A stretch of DNA of 64,000 bases from Diphasiastrum complanatum (lineage: Eukaryota; Streptophyta; Lycopodiopsida; Lycopodiales; Lycopodiaceae). The stretch's first letter is position 1, and each line of letters begins with the position of its first letter. Below the pieces are notes generated by a model. That model was given only the letters and a program-made list of their open reading frames with translations. It had not been told where the DNA came from and made no database searches. Location: NCBI GenBank assembly GCA_029204225.1, contig MU831551.1, forward strand, positions 64,001 to 128,000, in the 5' to 3' direction. Positions 35,104 through 45,480 of the stretch are shown here, one piece after another. Both the position numbers and the translations under genes were made by a program.

Positions 35104-36045
35104 TTCTTTGGCAATTATGGGAAAAAAACTACAAAACATATAGAGTACTATGAAACAAGATCTCAAAATCTTCTTGAAGGGTCAATTAGTAACTAGAGCT
35201 AAGTAACTAGAGCTTCGATGAGACTTGAACCTTCACCAAAGAACAACCCCCGCATAAGGACTATAAATAATCATGCTTCACATGGTTTTAACCCTCTCTC
35301 GAGTCAATTTTGATGTTTTGTGTCCATCAACTAGGTCGACGATGGTTCATAATGACATTGCACAACAAACTAACTTATGATGCAAACTGACCTTCGCAAA
35401 GCTCAAGTTGAGCAAATTGTACTATTTTGAATCAATGGTAAACTTTGCAAAGATTGGTTTGACTATTTTATTTAAAAAATAGCAATTCTGGTAATTTTTA
35501 GTCTCGTCATGTTCAATTTTAAATTGTTTTACACAATGTAACTATTTTGAACTTTTTATTTTATGCTTTTTTTTTATACATACATACATATGTATGTATA
35601 GTTATTGTGTTTTTCAGAGAAAATAGAGAATTAACTATTGGAAAACAACAAAGTAAAGATTGAAATAGATAGAAAAAAACCAGGTGCTGATTTAGATATA
35701 AGTTTAGGCTGCCAATGCTTTTGTAACTGACTGTCATTAAATAGAGAATTAAAGCACTCTCTATCTAAACATTTCAAAAATAGCACTCCTAAAAACAAGT
35801 TGTCTGACATGATAAGAACTTATGTTGTAAACTTCAATTTCCCTGTAAACAACTTCATCTTATCATACATACCATATCTCCAACTTTATGATCTTTTCTA
35901 TTCAATCTTCGATCATGCCAAGCCTTACACCATACATTTTTCATGACTAACGCATCAACACAAAAACTACCACCAATCAACTTTCGCTAGATTTTTTAAT
36001 ATTTCAATAGTCTACTAATATGGATTTGAATAAATCTCTATCTTT
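35104..36045 (-). repeat. Gypsy integrase-end module, copy 4
   Basis: Direct repeat of 24765-25705: tctttggcaattatggg, caactaggtcgacgatgg, the palindrome tacatacatatgtatgta (about 35580-35600) and the minus-strand integrase tail. From about 35440 to 36045 it is also the inverted partner of 18915-19511, and it continues without a break into the other inverted modules. Confidence 0.75.
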
Positions 36046-36362
36046 GATTCCTTAGTAAGGATAATCAAGAACTTCGAGAACCACTTCGGAGGATAATTGC
36101 ACCACCAAGAACAAAAAGTAGAGAGACACTACCAAAAAGATAGAAAAAAAAACACAACACTACATAGGGTTGGAATTTTTAATTAGGATTGAGCTCTTTC
36201 CTTTCAAGATTCAATCCTTGGAAGTACAATTGAATGTGTGTGTGTGTGCACTTTTCTGTGTTTATATATATTTATATATTTATTAGTGTATGTGTGTGTG
36301 TGTATCAACTGAATCAAAGGTATCTAAAATGTCAACTCATAACTTTACTTGGCTCATTATGT

Positions 36363-36397
<35 letters not shown>

Positions 36398-37285
36398 AAT
36401 TTGGAGTTTCTTAGACTAATTTGTTAGCATACATGCACAATAGGAGTCATGTCTGCTAAGTGCTAAATATTACTCCTTGAACCTAATGGAATCACCATGC
36501 TCAATACCATTTCTCACAATTACCTAGAATCGAAGCAAAATATCACAAACGTAACTAATTGAAGAGCTATGAGCATTTGATAACAAGGTATGATTTGCCA
36601 AGCTTCTTAAAAAATCCAACATTTTCAAAGCAGGCATGTAGTACATTCAATTTAAACAAGTAATGTTTTGTATAATCTATTGAATGTAAGTTCCTAGTGC
36701 TTTAGACCATGTTGATGTTGAGAACTAGCATGAAGTATAGCTTCCTTTTCCTGCAACATTTTCATTTGAAAGCAATCATATTCAATCCTTCTTGGATAAT
36801 AATAAAGCGAGTGGACTAGACATATATGGCCTAGAAACATGATCACAATTTAAAGAGCATGGATTGAAGTGGCTAATATCTTAAGCATCAATACTTTTAG
36901 GCTAGAAGGGATTTTTAAAATTGTCACCATCTCCAGCTCCTCCAAGGGAATATTTGCAAGCTCGTGTAGAAAGGTGAACTTGATTTTTTTGGTTGTTGGA
37001 ACAGGTTTCTCAACACCATCTACTGGTCCAAATAGGTCCCTATAAGCGTGTATGCATTCTTCTTGTACTATTGCTGCTTTGTTGGGTGTTGCTAAAAGAA
37101 CATATGAGTTTTTAGCACATTGTTAAGCAGATGGAAACAATTTGCTCGAATTGGAAACAAACAACTAGAAATTTAGCTCAAATAAACATACATGATTAGA
37201 TTTGAGCAACTATTTATGACATCTTGATTTCTATAAATCTTGAGATGAAACGCACAACACTGCACGTATCAACACTACCTTTAGT
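36046..37285 (-). repeat. Inverted copy of 17.64-18.92 kb (microsatellites and spacer)
   Basis: Reverse-complement match to 17640-18915, including the GT and CT runs and the sequence around the two-exon fragment. Most differences are single bases and small indels. Confidence 0.8.
36694..37091 (-). pseudogene. Unidentified two-exon gene end, copy C
   Basis: Minus-strand exon 37091-36928 (164 bp, the same length as copy A) reads NKAAIVQEECIHAYRDLFGP, then TTKKIKFTFLHELANIP and EELEM. The last exon, 36750-36694, ends LKH-stop. The splice signals TTTTAG, GTGAC and TTGCAG are kept. Several residue changes separate it from copy A (for example DDVEKDVPM against DGVEKPVPT), with the frame open in both. 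Family unknown. Confidence 0.45.
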
Positions 37286-38518
37286 AAACACGATTCGCTT
37301 CGCATGACCTGAAGATTTACTCTGATTGGATCTTGGAAGCAAAAGCTGTCTACAGAAAATGAGAATCAAGAACATTTCTAGAAGCCACGGAACCATTGCA
37401 AATTATCATTTTTACCCGAAACAAGGCAGAAGGAAATTTTGATTATTTGTCACCACTGCATAATAACATATATGTGCCTTGAAATTTTTAACCTTTTTCT
37501 ACCATCACCACTAGTCTTCTTTTAAGGTGAATGTTCATGAAGAATTGCAGCTTCTACAAAACTCAAAGAAGACTTTTTCCAACTCATGTATCGAACTATA
37601 TGAAAAAAGTCGTCTTCATCGTATTTCTCCCACTGCAGACCAGGGGACTACAAATTATCACTTTTTATTTCTCACATATGGGAGATTAAACACACGTTAA
37701 AATCAAAAGACCACCCTTCTTCAAACATTTGGAGAGCAATGCGCTTTATAATGTGACCTAGCTGTATAACCCACTATATATATTAAAGTTGTCTTTAAAT
37801 GCAGACGACACTCTGAACTCTAACCGTACCAGTGGCATTTTAGACTCATAGTCTTCTAATGGGAAGTTAAATTTCTCGGTGTGACCAAGTTTAATTGTTG
37901 CCCTATCATAATCCCTAAGCCACAAAATAATTCTAACACATTAGCAGACCAACGGAGTTATGAACGATATTTAGGATGGTAATTTCATAAACCAGAAAGT
38001 CAATGAGAATCAGTTAACTGCCACCAGTTTACACACACCTGGCTGTTCCTATCTCATTGTGATAGGCACCTGCAAAGCAAAGTGGCGCTCATCAGCGTCA
38101 AGAATAAGTCATTTCCGAGCATCCTCGAGGTCTTGTTTTTTAATGAGATTGTATCAATCCATAAATTCATTGTCACAAAAATCGTACCAATGGAGAGCTG
38201 TCCTGGGTTAGCCATTGCTCCAAAACGTTTGTCGCCTTTACTTCTCCTGTTATTGGAAAATGAAAAACCACATAAACTGGTTGCATTTAAACATATGTAA
38301 GTAGCTTTGTGAAGAAAATAAAAAACGCTAGATCTTACGAAAAATAAATCAAATTTGCACAGGCCATAGCTACAGATCACTTTCGTTCTTAGAGACTTCA
38401 TCGATTTCTCACAATAATTATTTTTCAAAGAATTCATGTAATCCGGCGGAACAAATTTTCTTTCCATACCAGATATTTGCTTCCCATCTTCCCGTTCGTT
38501 TTCTGTGATAAACACCAG
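37286..38518 (-). pseudogene. AP2-domain transcription factor gene fragment, copy C
   Basis: Same layout as copy B, of which it is a direct repeat. Piece a is about 38516-38425 (GRWEANIW core). Piece b is 31 bp (38069-38039). Piece c is 85 bp (37914-37830; YDRATIKLGHTEKFNF-like). All borders are AG/GT. An open 212-codon frame (38692-38054) runs through piece a, the intron and the LTR-like block, and is a read-through artefact rather than a gene. Together with 36046-37285 it forms the inverted partner of 16366-18915. Confidence 0.7.
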
Positions 38519-39213
38519 TTCCTGGACCAAATGGTCCCGATAGCATACCACTAGCACCACGGACCAAATGGTCCTGACGGCATACCGCTGGCGTCCCGGG
38601 ATACGACCCTCAGCTATGTGCCAAATTAAAAAGTTTGAAGTGGCCTTACAACTAGCACTTTTACCGAACACTGAAACCCATAAGGTAATCAAAGTCAGTT
38701 TGAGAAAAATCCCACTTTATTGATAAATCTGAGAAGGTTAAATTTCAAGTGTGTGACCGACCCTAGTCTCCGGGGTGTTGGCATGCCAAGGCGAGTGCCA
38801 GGACAACATTCCAGCCAGGGAGGTTGAGAATTCTTTGGAGCTCGCGCTGATTCGCAACCCGCACTCCCCCTATAGTATTGGTGGGATTCGCCACCTCCCC
38901 TCATACCAAGTACTCTACCCAGGCTGGTAGAGCACATTTTCTCTCTCTAGAATTTTCTCTCTCTAAAATTTATTGATCCCTTTAATCATGCCTAGATCGT
39001 GTGAGGTGATTGCACATCGATCTGAGCTCTTTGGACTTTGCTAGAACTGATCGAAGATTTTCAGCCATAGGAACTTGGCGCCGGTTGGATTCTGGTCAAA
39101 GTGGCGCCGGGAGCAATGCCGACGCCAGTGACGCCGGGAGCAGCAGGGGTGTTGCTGGCGCCGGGGACAATGCTGGCGCCGGAAGTAAAGCTTTTAAAGG
39201 TAACTTTACAACA
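38519..39213 (+). repeat. LTR-like GC-rich block, copy 2
   Basis: Nearly identical to 22706-23390, with TGGCGCCG at 39076-39083 and the same series of GCGCC motifs. It shares a further aactttacaacat with copy 3. With copy 3 it could form the two LTRs of a 4.5-kb element (38519-43082), but no PBS/PPT pair or coding region proves this. Confidence 0.4.
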
Positions 39214-41075
39214 TCCACCCCACCTTTATAAAATCTGATGTCCTCATCAGATGTCAGATTAAAGTAAAGGTGTCTCCCAATTAAAATTAACTATACATTT
39301 GAGCTACTTGGCACAGTGTTCAATTTACTGGCCACTTTTTATTAACATTGAAGCTGGCACACCACAAGTCGGAGACTCAGCTCTTTGTATTGAAAAATAC
39401 TTAACTTGAAAATATCACTTTGTCTGGGAAAGGCATAGATTTTATATCGCTTACGTAGAACCCAAGAACCTTATTAACTGGTGACAGAGGCCTTTCTATG
39501 AAATGTTCGCCCCCGTCGGTTCTGACTTTTGACTTTGGAACTCCTTTGAGCTCCTGATTTGTCCTTGATGCACTTTGTGTTGAGCTTCTTGAGCTCCAGA
39601 TTTGATCGGTTCTACACAGATATCAAAGCTCTCTGAGCCAAATGATTTATCGTTTGATTGTCCACTTCATGGTCCACTCCATGCCTTGTTGCTTCTACAC
39701 CTTGATTTCTCTCCTTGTCCCAACCTGATCTTGATACTTTTCATTTTTGGCTCTTTGAGGTAGGCAAAGATTGAGTGCTCCACAACACACCTCTCACTTA
39801 GCTTGAAGTAGTTGTCTTTGAATCAATTCAAATGTAACCATTGACCTCATGGAGAGCCAAGGGGTCGCAACAGTTTGATCTGCATATGAACTATCTCTTC
39901 ACGTTCGTTTGAAGCACCACGTCCGTTGCTCAAAACTTGACTTTCACAATTCCATCACTAGTCAGTTGCCTCACAGTCAAAACAAGGAGTGTACATCTAG
40001 CTTGGCTTCAAGTAGCTCTCTTTGAATCAGACACATGCACCTAGAGTTTGCACTAGTTTGATCTCAACACGAACTATTCCTTAGCGTCCGTTCGAAGTAC
40101 CAAGTCTCTCGTGCAAGACTCAACTTTCACAGTTCCTTCATTGATCAGCTGCCTTACACGTAACACAAGTCAGCGTACTCATTATGTCTCCTCATCATTG
40201 CTCGTCCAGAGAAAGCCTATAACAAGCTTTCCCTTCCACAACAAAAACTTGTCAACTTATTAGGTCCAAAGTTCGCGAGTCTCCTCGTGTGAGTATGGCT
40301 AGGTCACCTTGAATTTGCCCCCGTTTTGATCGACTTTCATTCAAAATTTGCCACAAGAGAGAGGTGTGTGTGATAGTTTCCCTCCACTTATAAAAACAGT
40401 TGATCGGACTTAGAGTAGAGTTCTCAGACAAAAAGCCTTTCCAACACTTTGCTTCCCATCTGCTAGGATTATGGCTTGATCCAGCTTGTTGCCAATCTTT
40501 GAAGAGGATCCTAGTCTTTTTCCCCTTTGAGGAAAAACCCAACTGATACTGGATATCACCCATGCTCAGTGAGTTTCAGTTCCGAAGGTAGCCATCCCAA
40601 TTGAAGACCAACTGCTCCATAGAAGATCTCCCTTGAAATTGCTCTTTCCAACTTTTGGCTTTCTGCTTGCATCTGGTGGGCGTCGTTGCAAATGAAACTA
40701 ACCCAAAAAACAGGCTAGCCATCCATCCTTTGCAAACATCCAGTCGTTTCGTTGCCGTTCACGTGTGAGTAATTGAACTGCGAATCCGCCCCACAAATTC
40801 TGTAGTCCTCTTTGTTTGATGGTGTCAGCCTTCAAAAGAAAGGTTCCTTCTTGAGCCATCAACTCCTTGTATCACAAGCAATCATGCAAACCAAGCAAAG
40901 CACGAGTACTAAGACTCACCACGAATACATGCAAAGGCAAGACACTCAGGCAGGTTTACTAATAGGTAACAAAGACAAGGTCCCCCTTTGAGATAGTCCT
41001 GCCAAAGGACCTTTGCCTGGCCACGCCCATACAGATCGATCACAGAATCAGCCCACAGAGGACATCCATTCAACT
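39214..41075. other. Non-coding interior between LTR-like copies 2 and 3
   Basis: No retroelement motifs are seen on either strand. 39799-39975 and 40003-40165 are diverged direct repeats sharing gcttSaagtag, ctctttgaatca, gtttgatct..aac..gaactat and caactttcacarttcc. Composition is more balanced than in the AT-rich flanks. Confidence 0.45.
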
Positions 41076-41660
41076 ATCCGTGCTTACGCCATTAAGCAGC
41101 ACATTGCCTCAGTCACATCCCACCACCTTTTGGTCGATAGCCCTTACAACTAAACGATCGACAGCTATCCTTAAATATTCCACCCCCGTGGACGCACCCG
41201 TGCTTTCACCGTTAGGCAGCACATTGCCTCAGTAAATCCCCCACCAAATCTAGTCGATAGCTCTTATAGCTAAACGATCGACAGCATACCAACCCAATAG
41301 TGGACGCACCCGTGCTTTCACCGTCAGGCAGCACATTGCCTCAGTAACGCCCCCACCAAATTTGGTCGATAGCCCTTATAGCTAAACGAACGACAACTAT
41401 CCTTGAATATACCACCCCCGTGGAGGCACCTGTTCTTTCATCATTAGACAGTACATTGTCTCAGTAACACCCCCACCAAATCTAGTCGATACCCCTTATA
41501 GTTAAATGATCGGCAGCATACCACCCCAATCGTGGACGCACCCGTGCTTTTACCGTTAGACAGCACATTGCCTCAGTAATGCCCCCACCAAATTTGGTCA
41601 ATAGCCCTTATAGATAAACGAACGGTGGCTATCGTGAATATGTTACCCCGCACCCCACAA
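41076..41660. repeat. Tandem array with alternating 120/112-bp units (higher-order unit of about 232 bp)
   Basis: Five units are anchored by gcacattgcctcagt (near 41099, 41219, 41331, 41451 and 41563). They share cccaccaaatYtRgtcgatagc, cttatagctaaacgaNcg and gtggacgcacccgtgctttca. Spacers alternate between two types, ctatccttRaatataccacccccgtgg and cagcataccaNcccaatNgtgg. This gives steps of 120, 112, 120 and 112 bp. A decayed sixth unit follows to about 41700. No coding sense is seen. Confidence 0.85.
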
Positions 41661-42431
41661 GGCACAAACCGTGCTTACGGTAGCACATTGCCTCATCAGT
41701 CCTACATGCAGACGGCGACAGGCCCGAACCACGGAAACTGACCGTGCTTACACCTCAAGGGCAGCACCTTGACTCATCAAGCCCCCGTTCTGCCGACCAC
41801 CCCGATCATGGACGCACCCATGCTTACACTGTGGGCAGCACCTTGCACAACAGTTGTCCTGATGAACCCCAAACAATGGCCATCCCCATGAGATCCACAT
41901 AGCTGACCGGCCAGTCGGCTTTGATACCACATGTAGCGCAGGCATCCCAAAGGGAGCCGGGAACCACGACTTAGCTTCCCAGCCTTCAACTCTTGCCGTC
42001 CAAACCCACTTGACATACAAGTAGCCAGCTCGCCAACAACAATCAGACTGGAAGTTCAAAAACCAGCATTGAGATCCAACCTGGTGCCATGCCAGATCGG
42101 GGGTCCCGATGTGGGTGACTTCCCTCCAAGCAAGCCGCCCGACATACATCAAAATTAACCAACTTGAAGCTTCGTTACAAACGAGTAACATCTATTCCAA
42201 GCAAGTGGTCTAACTTACATCAGACTTAACCAACTGGAAGCTTCGGCATGAGCACTGGAAGCCAACCTAGCGCCACGCCAAACTGGACGGCCATAAACAG
42301 GTACCTTCCACCCAAGCAATCCATCCAACTCAGCCGACAGGTTAGAGCCCATTCCCCAAGAGCTTAACCCATTCAAATTCATGCAAGGAACACTCAGAAC
42401 CACAAGCCGCGACAAATATGGAGACAACTAA
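41661..42431. other. Non-coding, with scattered smaller repeats
   Basis: Further accgtgctta...gcacSttgcctcatcaR remnants occur to about 41850, then repeated aaccaactRgaagcttcg phrases (42158 and 42227). The 147-codon minus-strand frame (42191-41748) has no recognisable domain and overlaps repeat remnants. Confidence 0.45.
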
Positions 42432-43082
42432 TTCCTGGACCAAATGGTCCCGACAGCTTACTGCTGGTGCCACGGACCGAATGGTCCCGACGGCATACCG
42501 TTGGCGTCTCGAGATACGACCCTCAGCTATGTGCCAAATTAAAAAGTTTGAAGCGGCCTTACAACTGGCGCTTTTACCGAACACTGAAACCTAGAAGGTA
42601 ATCAGAGACAGTATGAGAAAAATCCCACTTTATTGATAAAGCTGAGAAGGTTACATTTCAAGTGTGTGACCGACCCTAGTCTCTGGGGCGCTGGCATGCC
42701 AAGGCGAGTGCCAGGACAACATTCTAGCCAGGGAGGCTAAGACTTGGTTGGAGCTCGCGCTGAGTCGCAACCCGCACTCCCCCTATAGTATTGGTGGGAT
42801 TCGCCACCTCCCCTTATACCAAGTACTCTACCCAGGCTAGTAGAGCACATTTTCTCTCTCTAGGATTTTCTTTCTCCATAATTTATTGATCCCTTTAATC
42901 ATGCCTAGATCGTGTGAGGTGATTGCACATCGATCTGAGCTATCTGGACTTCGCTAGAACCGATCAAAGATTTTCAGCCATAGGAACTTGGTGCCGGTTG
43001 GATTCTGGTCACAGTGGCGCCGGGAGCAGCAGGGGTGCTGCTGGCGCCGAAAGTAAAGCTTGTAAAGGTAACTTTACAACAT
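42432..43082 (+). repeat. LTR-like GC-rich block, copy 3
   Basis: Same block as 22706-23390 and 38519-39213. The motif is changed to TGGTGCCG (42989-42996), and about 45 bp of the GCGCC-rich part is deleted. No AP2 fragment is attached here; the left neighbour is the tandem-repeat region. Confidence 0.45.
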
Positions 43083-43129
43083 GAGCCCAACTTTACAGCT
43101 CCTGCTCGTAAACGAAATTGGCCTAGTCT

Positions 43130-44390
43130 AGAGTATGATGTTAAACAAGTGGAAGGATATGCAAGCAAGAATAATTGTTCAAACCAAGTATCCTGGGAGA
43201 GAGGGACTCAGTTTTAAGAGTGATATGTCTAAACTAATTCCATATGTAGAACAGTGGGAAACAATATTTTATGACTGTCATGTCAATGTGGTAGATGGAA
43301 AACACCAGGGTTTGGGTCACACGATGGATGCAATAAAATCCATTTGGGTTGTCGGTATTAAAAAATATGGAATTGCAGAGTCATTTGTATAGGCTAGTTG
43401 ATGCTTGTTTGGTTTGCCACAAAGTGAAACAAAAATCCATGGACCTGTCAGACATTGTAATATCAAACCCCTTCACACATGAGTACGTGGTGCAGCTAGA
43501 GGTTCTCCAACAAAATTCTGAGGAGATAATTGTGGAGCATCAAGTGATGCTTGTGTTACTACGGTCTACTACTGGGGGAAAAAATTTCTGTCGTGTGAGA
43601 GATTATATATGTCATCGAGGAAATAGAAGAATCTTGCCAAATGGGCCCCATAGAATGCCCCACAGAAGCTGTAGAGTTGGATGTCCCTTTCGAATGAAGG
43701 TGACTATCCCAATTGATACGAAAGGTTTGGCACATATCCAATTATACGCTGTACATGAGAACCATTGGCCAGGCTCACAAGAGGACATACTACATTTGCA
43801 TCCACATCCCCTTGTGGTGCACGAGTGTGAGAGGGATTTACATGCATATAAGAATGCATCTCAGCTCTCCAATGCTTCCATTCAACGTTCAGTGTTCCTA
43901 CAAGCACAAATGAGTGAAGCAGATCAAATTTGTAATAGGTTCTTCCTCATACCAAAAGAGATATCACAGTTGTCCTATAGACTGCGAACGAAAGGTAACT
44001 TGGTGATTTCATCTATAACTAGTTTTTTTCAATATGACATCTTATGTCTATGCTGTATCTTACATATGTGAAAATGTAAGATCAATAGATGCACTGAGCT
44101 TCGATGATTGGGGGAGCTTGAATTTAAAGGCCCGTCAACTGCAAGAGAACAATAAGGTATTGCAAATTGTTGTTGAATGTAGTCATGTGCAATTAAATTT
44201 GAAATGCTAGGATAATTAAGCTCTTATGATACCCTTGACACAAGTCTATCTAACAGGTCATCTTTTATCAATCATATAATCCTGAACATGTGGAGGAAGG
44301 AAAGAGGCCATTTGTGCTTGTGATACAAGACAATTGGATGATGGGTATTGCTCGACGATTTTCCCATAATAGTGCATGGGCCTTCTACTG
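43130..44390 (+). pseudogene. Transposase-like pseudogene with a Cys/His cluster (unclassified)
   Basis: 43135-44071 has a long frame with one shift near 43390. The stretch CRVRDYICHRGNRR...HRSCRVGCPFRMKV, then IQLYAVHENHWPGS, looks like a CxC...H-x-H zinc-binding domain of the WRKY-GCM1/FAR1-related type found in some plant DNA-transposon proteins. Exon-like breaks follow (about 43994 donor; 44157 to 44256 intron). FVLVIQDNWMMGIARRFSHN (44309-44370) then resembles the block just before the first catalytic Asp of DDE transposases carrying such domains. The sequence ends there, at the SDR fragment. Family assignment is tentative. Confidence 0.4.
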
Positions 44391-44439
44391 TCGCTCTGAA
44401 ATTTCTGCATCTCTTCAAATAGCTCCTCAACGTAGTCAG

Positions 44440-45480
44440 TGCTTTTTTCCTGCCTTTTTTCTGAAGAATTTTCCTGTTGGGCATTTCAGAAGCTGGCAAA
44501 AGTGCTAGCTTATACACTGCTGTATCAGCTCCTTCTTCAGGACTATGGCCCACGTTCCTGGACATTTTTGTGCCAGGGCACATGCAATTTACGAACAATT
44601 TCTTCTGATCTTGTGGGTTTTGTAAAAGATTTCGAGCTAGCATAGCAGTGTACGCATTCAGGGCTGCCTTGGATACTGAGTAGAATACGACGCCGTTTGG
44701 ATAATGTAAATTGGCTTCGATAACATCCAGTCCTGAGACATTCCTTGGCAGATCCTCCTCGAACTTGAACAGATAATTTTGCAGGAAAGAGTTAACGATA
44801 TCCTCTGTAAGAGAGTCTACAGAAGAGAGCTGCCTCTTCCATGCTTCATCCTGTAATATGTGTTTTCAGGAGATGTGACATGCATCAGAAAAAAAAAACA
44901 CAGAGATCTAGCAAAATTCAAATTTCAGTCACCCATGCTGGAATAAGCAGCGTATCAAAGAAAAGCCAACTTATGCTTACACTGAGTTGTCCGGCCACTG
45001 AGCTAACATTAATGATTCAATTGCCTGCTGGGGAATCCCTAAATAATGGAAGCATCGCTCCGATCACGCTTTCTGCAACCCGTTGTATTTGTTCGTAATA
45101 GGAAATGGGCAAACTCCATGCTGCCGGAGCTCAAGGGGCTCGTTCTGATAGATATTCCAGCATTGTTGATCTACAACAAATTGAAGAAGCGATTTTAGGT
45201 CTAAATAGACGCGATCGCTGCCACCTCCCCAAAAGAAGAGCCCAATCGCGCAACACTTTATTCCAATCGCAGAAGATAACATCCGATCAGATGATCGTCC
45301 ATACTGTTATTCTTAGCTGCAAAATATATTAGCTACAAAAATATTGTTATTCTTAGCCCCAAATAATTCACCCTGCAAAAAGATAAATATGAAGTAGACT
45401 AGTTATACCAGAATGTCGATTCCACCGAACTGATCTCCAACCCACTTGGACAATTTGATGATTGAGTAAGGCAGAAGGCA
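44440..45480 (-). pseudogene. Short-chain dehydrogenase/reductase (SDR) gene fragment
   Basis: Minus-strand exons are as follows. Exon 1 (about 45470-45409) reads WVGDQFGGIDIL before a GT donor. Exon 2 (45170 to about 44945) begins INNAGIS. Joining the two gives GIDILINNAGIS, the SDR NNAG motif, in frame. Exon 2 continues VIGAMLPLF and IINVSSVAGQLSV, interrupted by a frameshift and a TGA. Exon 3 (44850 to about 44450) has the active-site YSVSKAALNAYT (YxxxK), VNCMCPG and SPEEGADTAV. The closest known type is plant carbonyl/menthone/salutaridine-type reductases using NADPH. The N-terminal TGxxxGxG cofactor loop is missing. The 3' end abuts the transposase-like pseudogene on the opposite strand. 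Confidence 0.8.

Noticed and set aside
38054-38692. 212-codon open frame on the minus strand
   Set aside because: It runs through the AP2 piece-a exon, an intron with clear splice signals and the LTR-like block. It is a read-through frame, not a protein.
41076-41660. CRISPR-like array of repeats
   Set aside because: Units are 112-120 bp with no short-repeat/unique-spacer structure, in a plant genome. It is a satellite-type tandem repeat.
41748-42191. 147-codon minus-strand open frame rich in Trp, Cys and Gly
   Set aside because: It overlaps remnants of the 232-bp repeat and has no domain. The length is explained by locally higher GC content.
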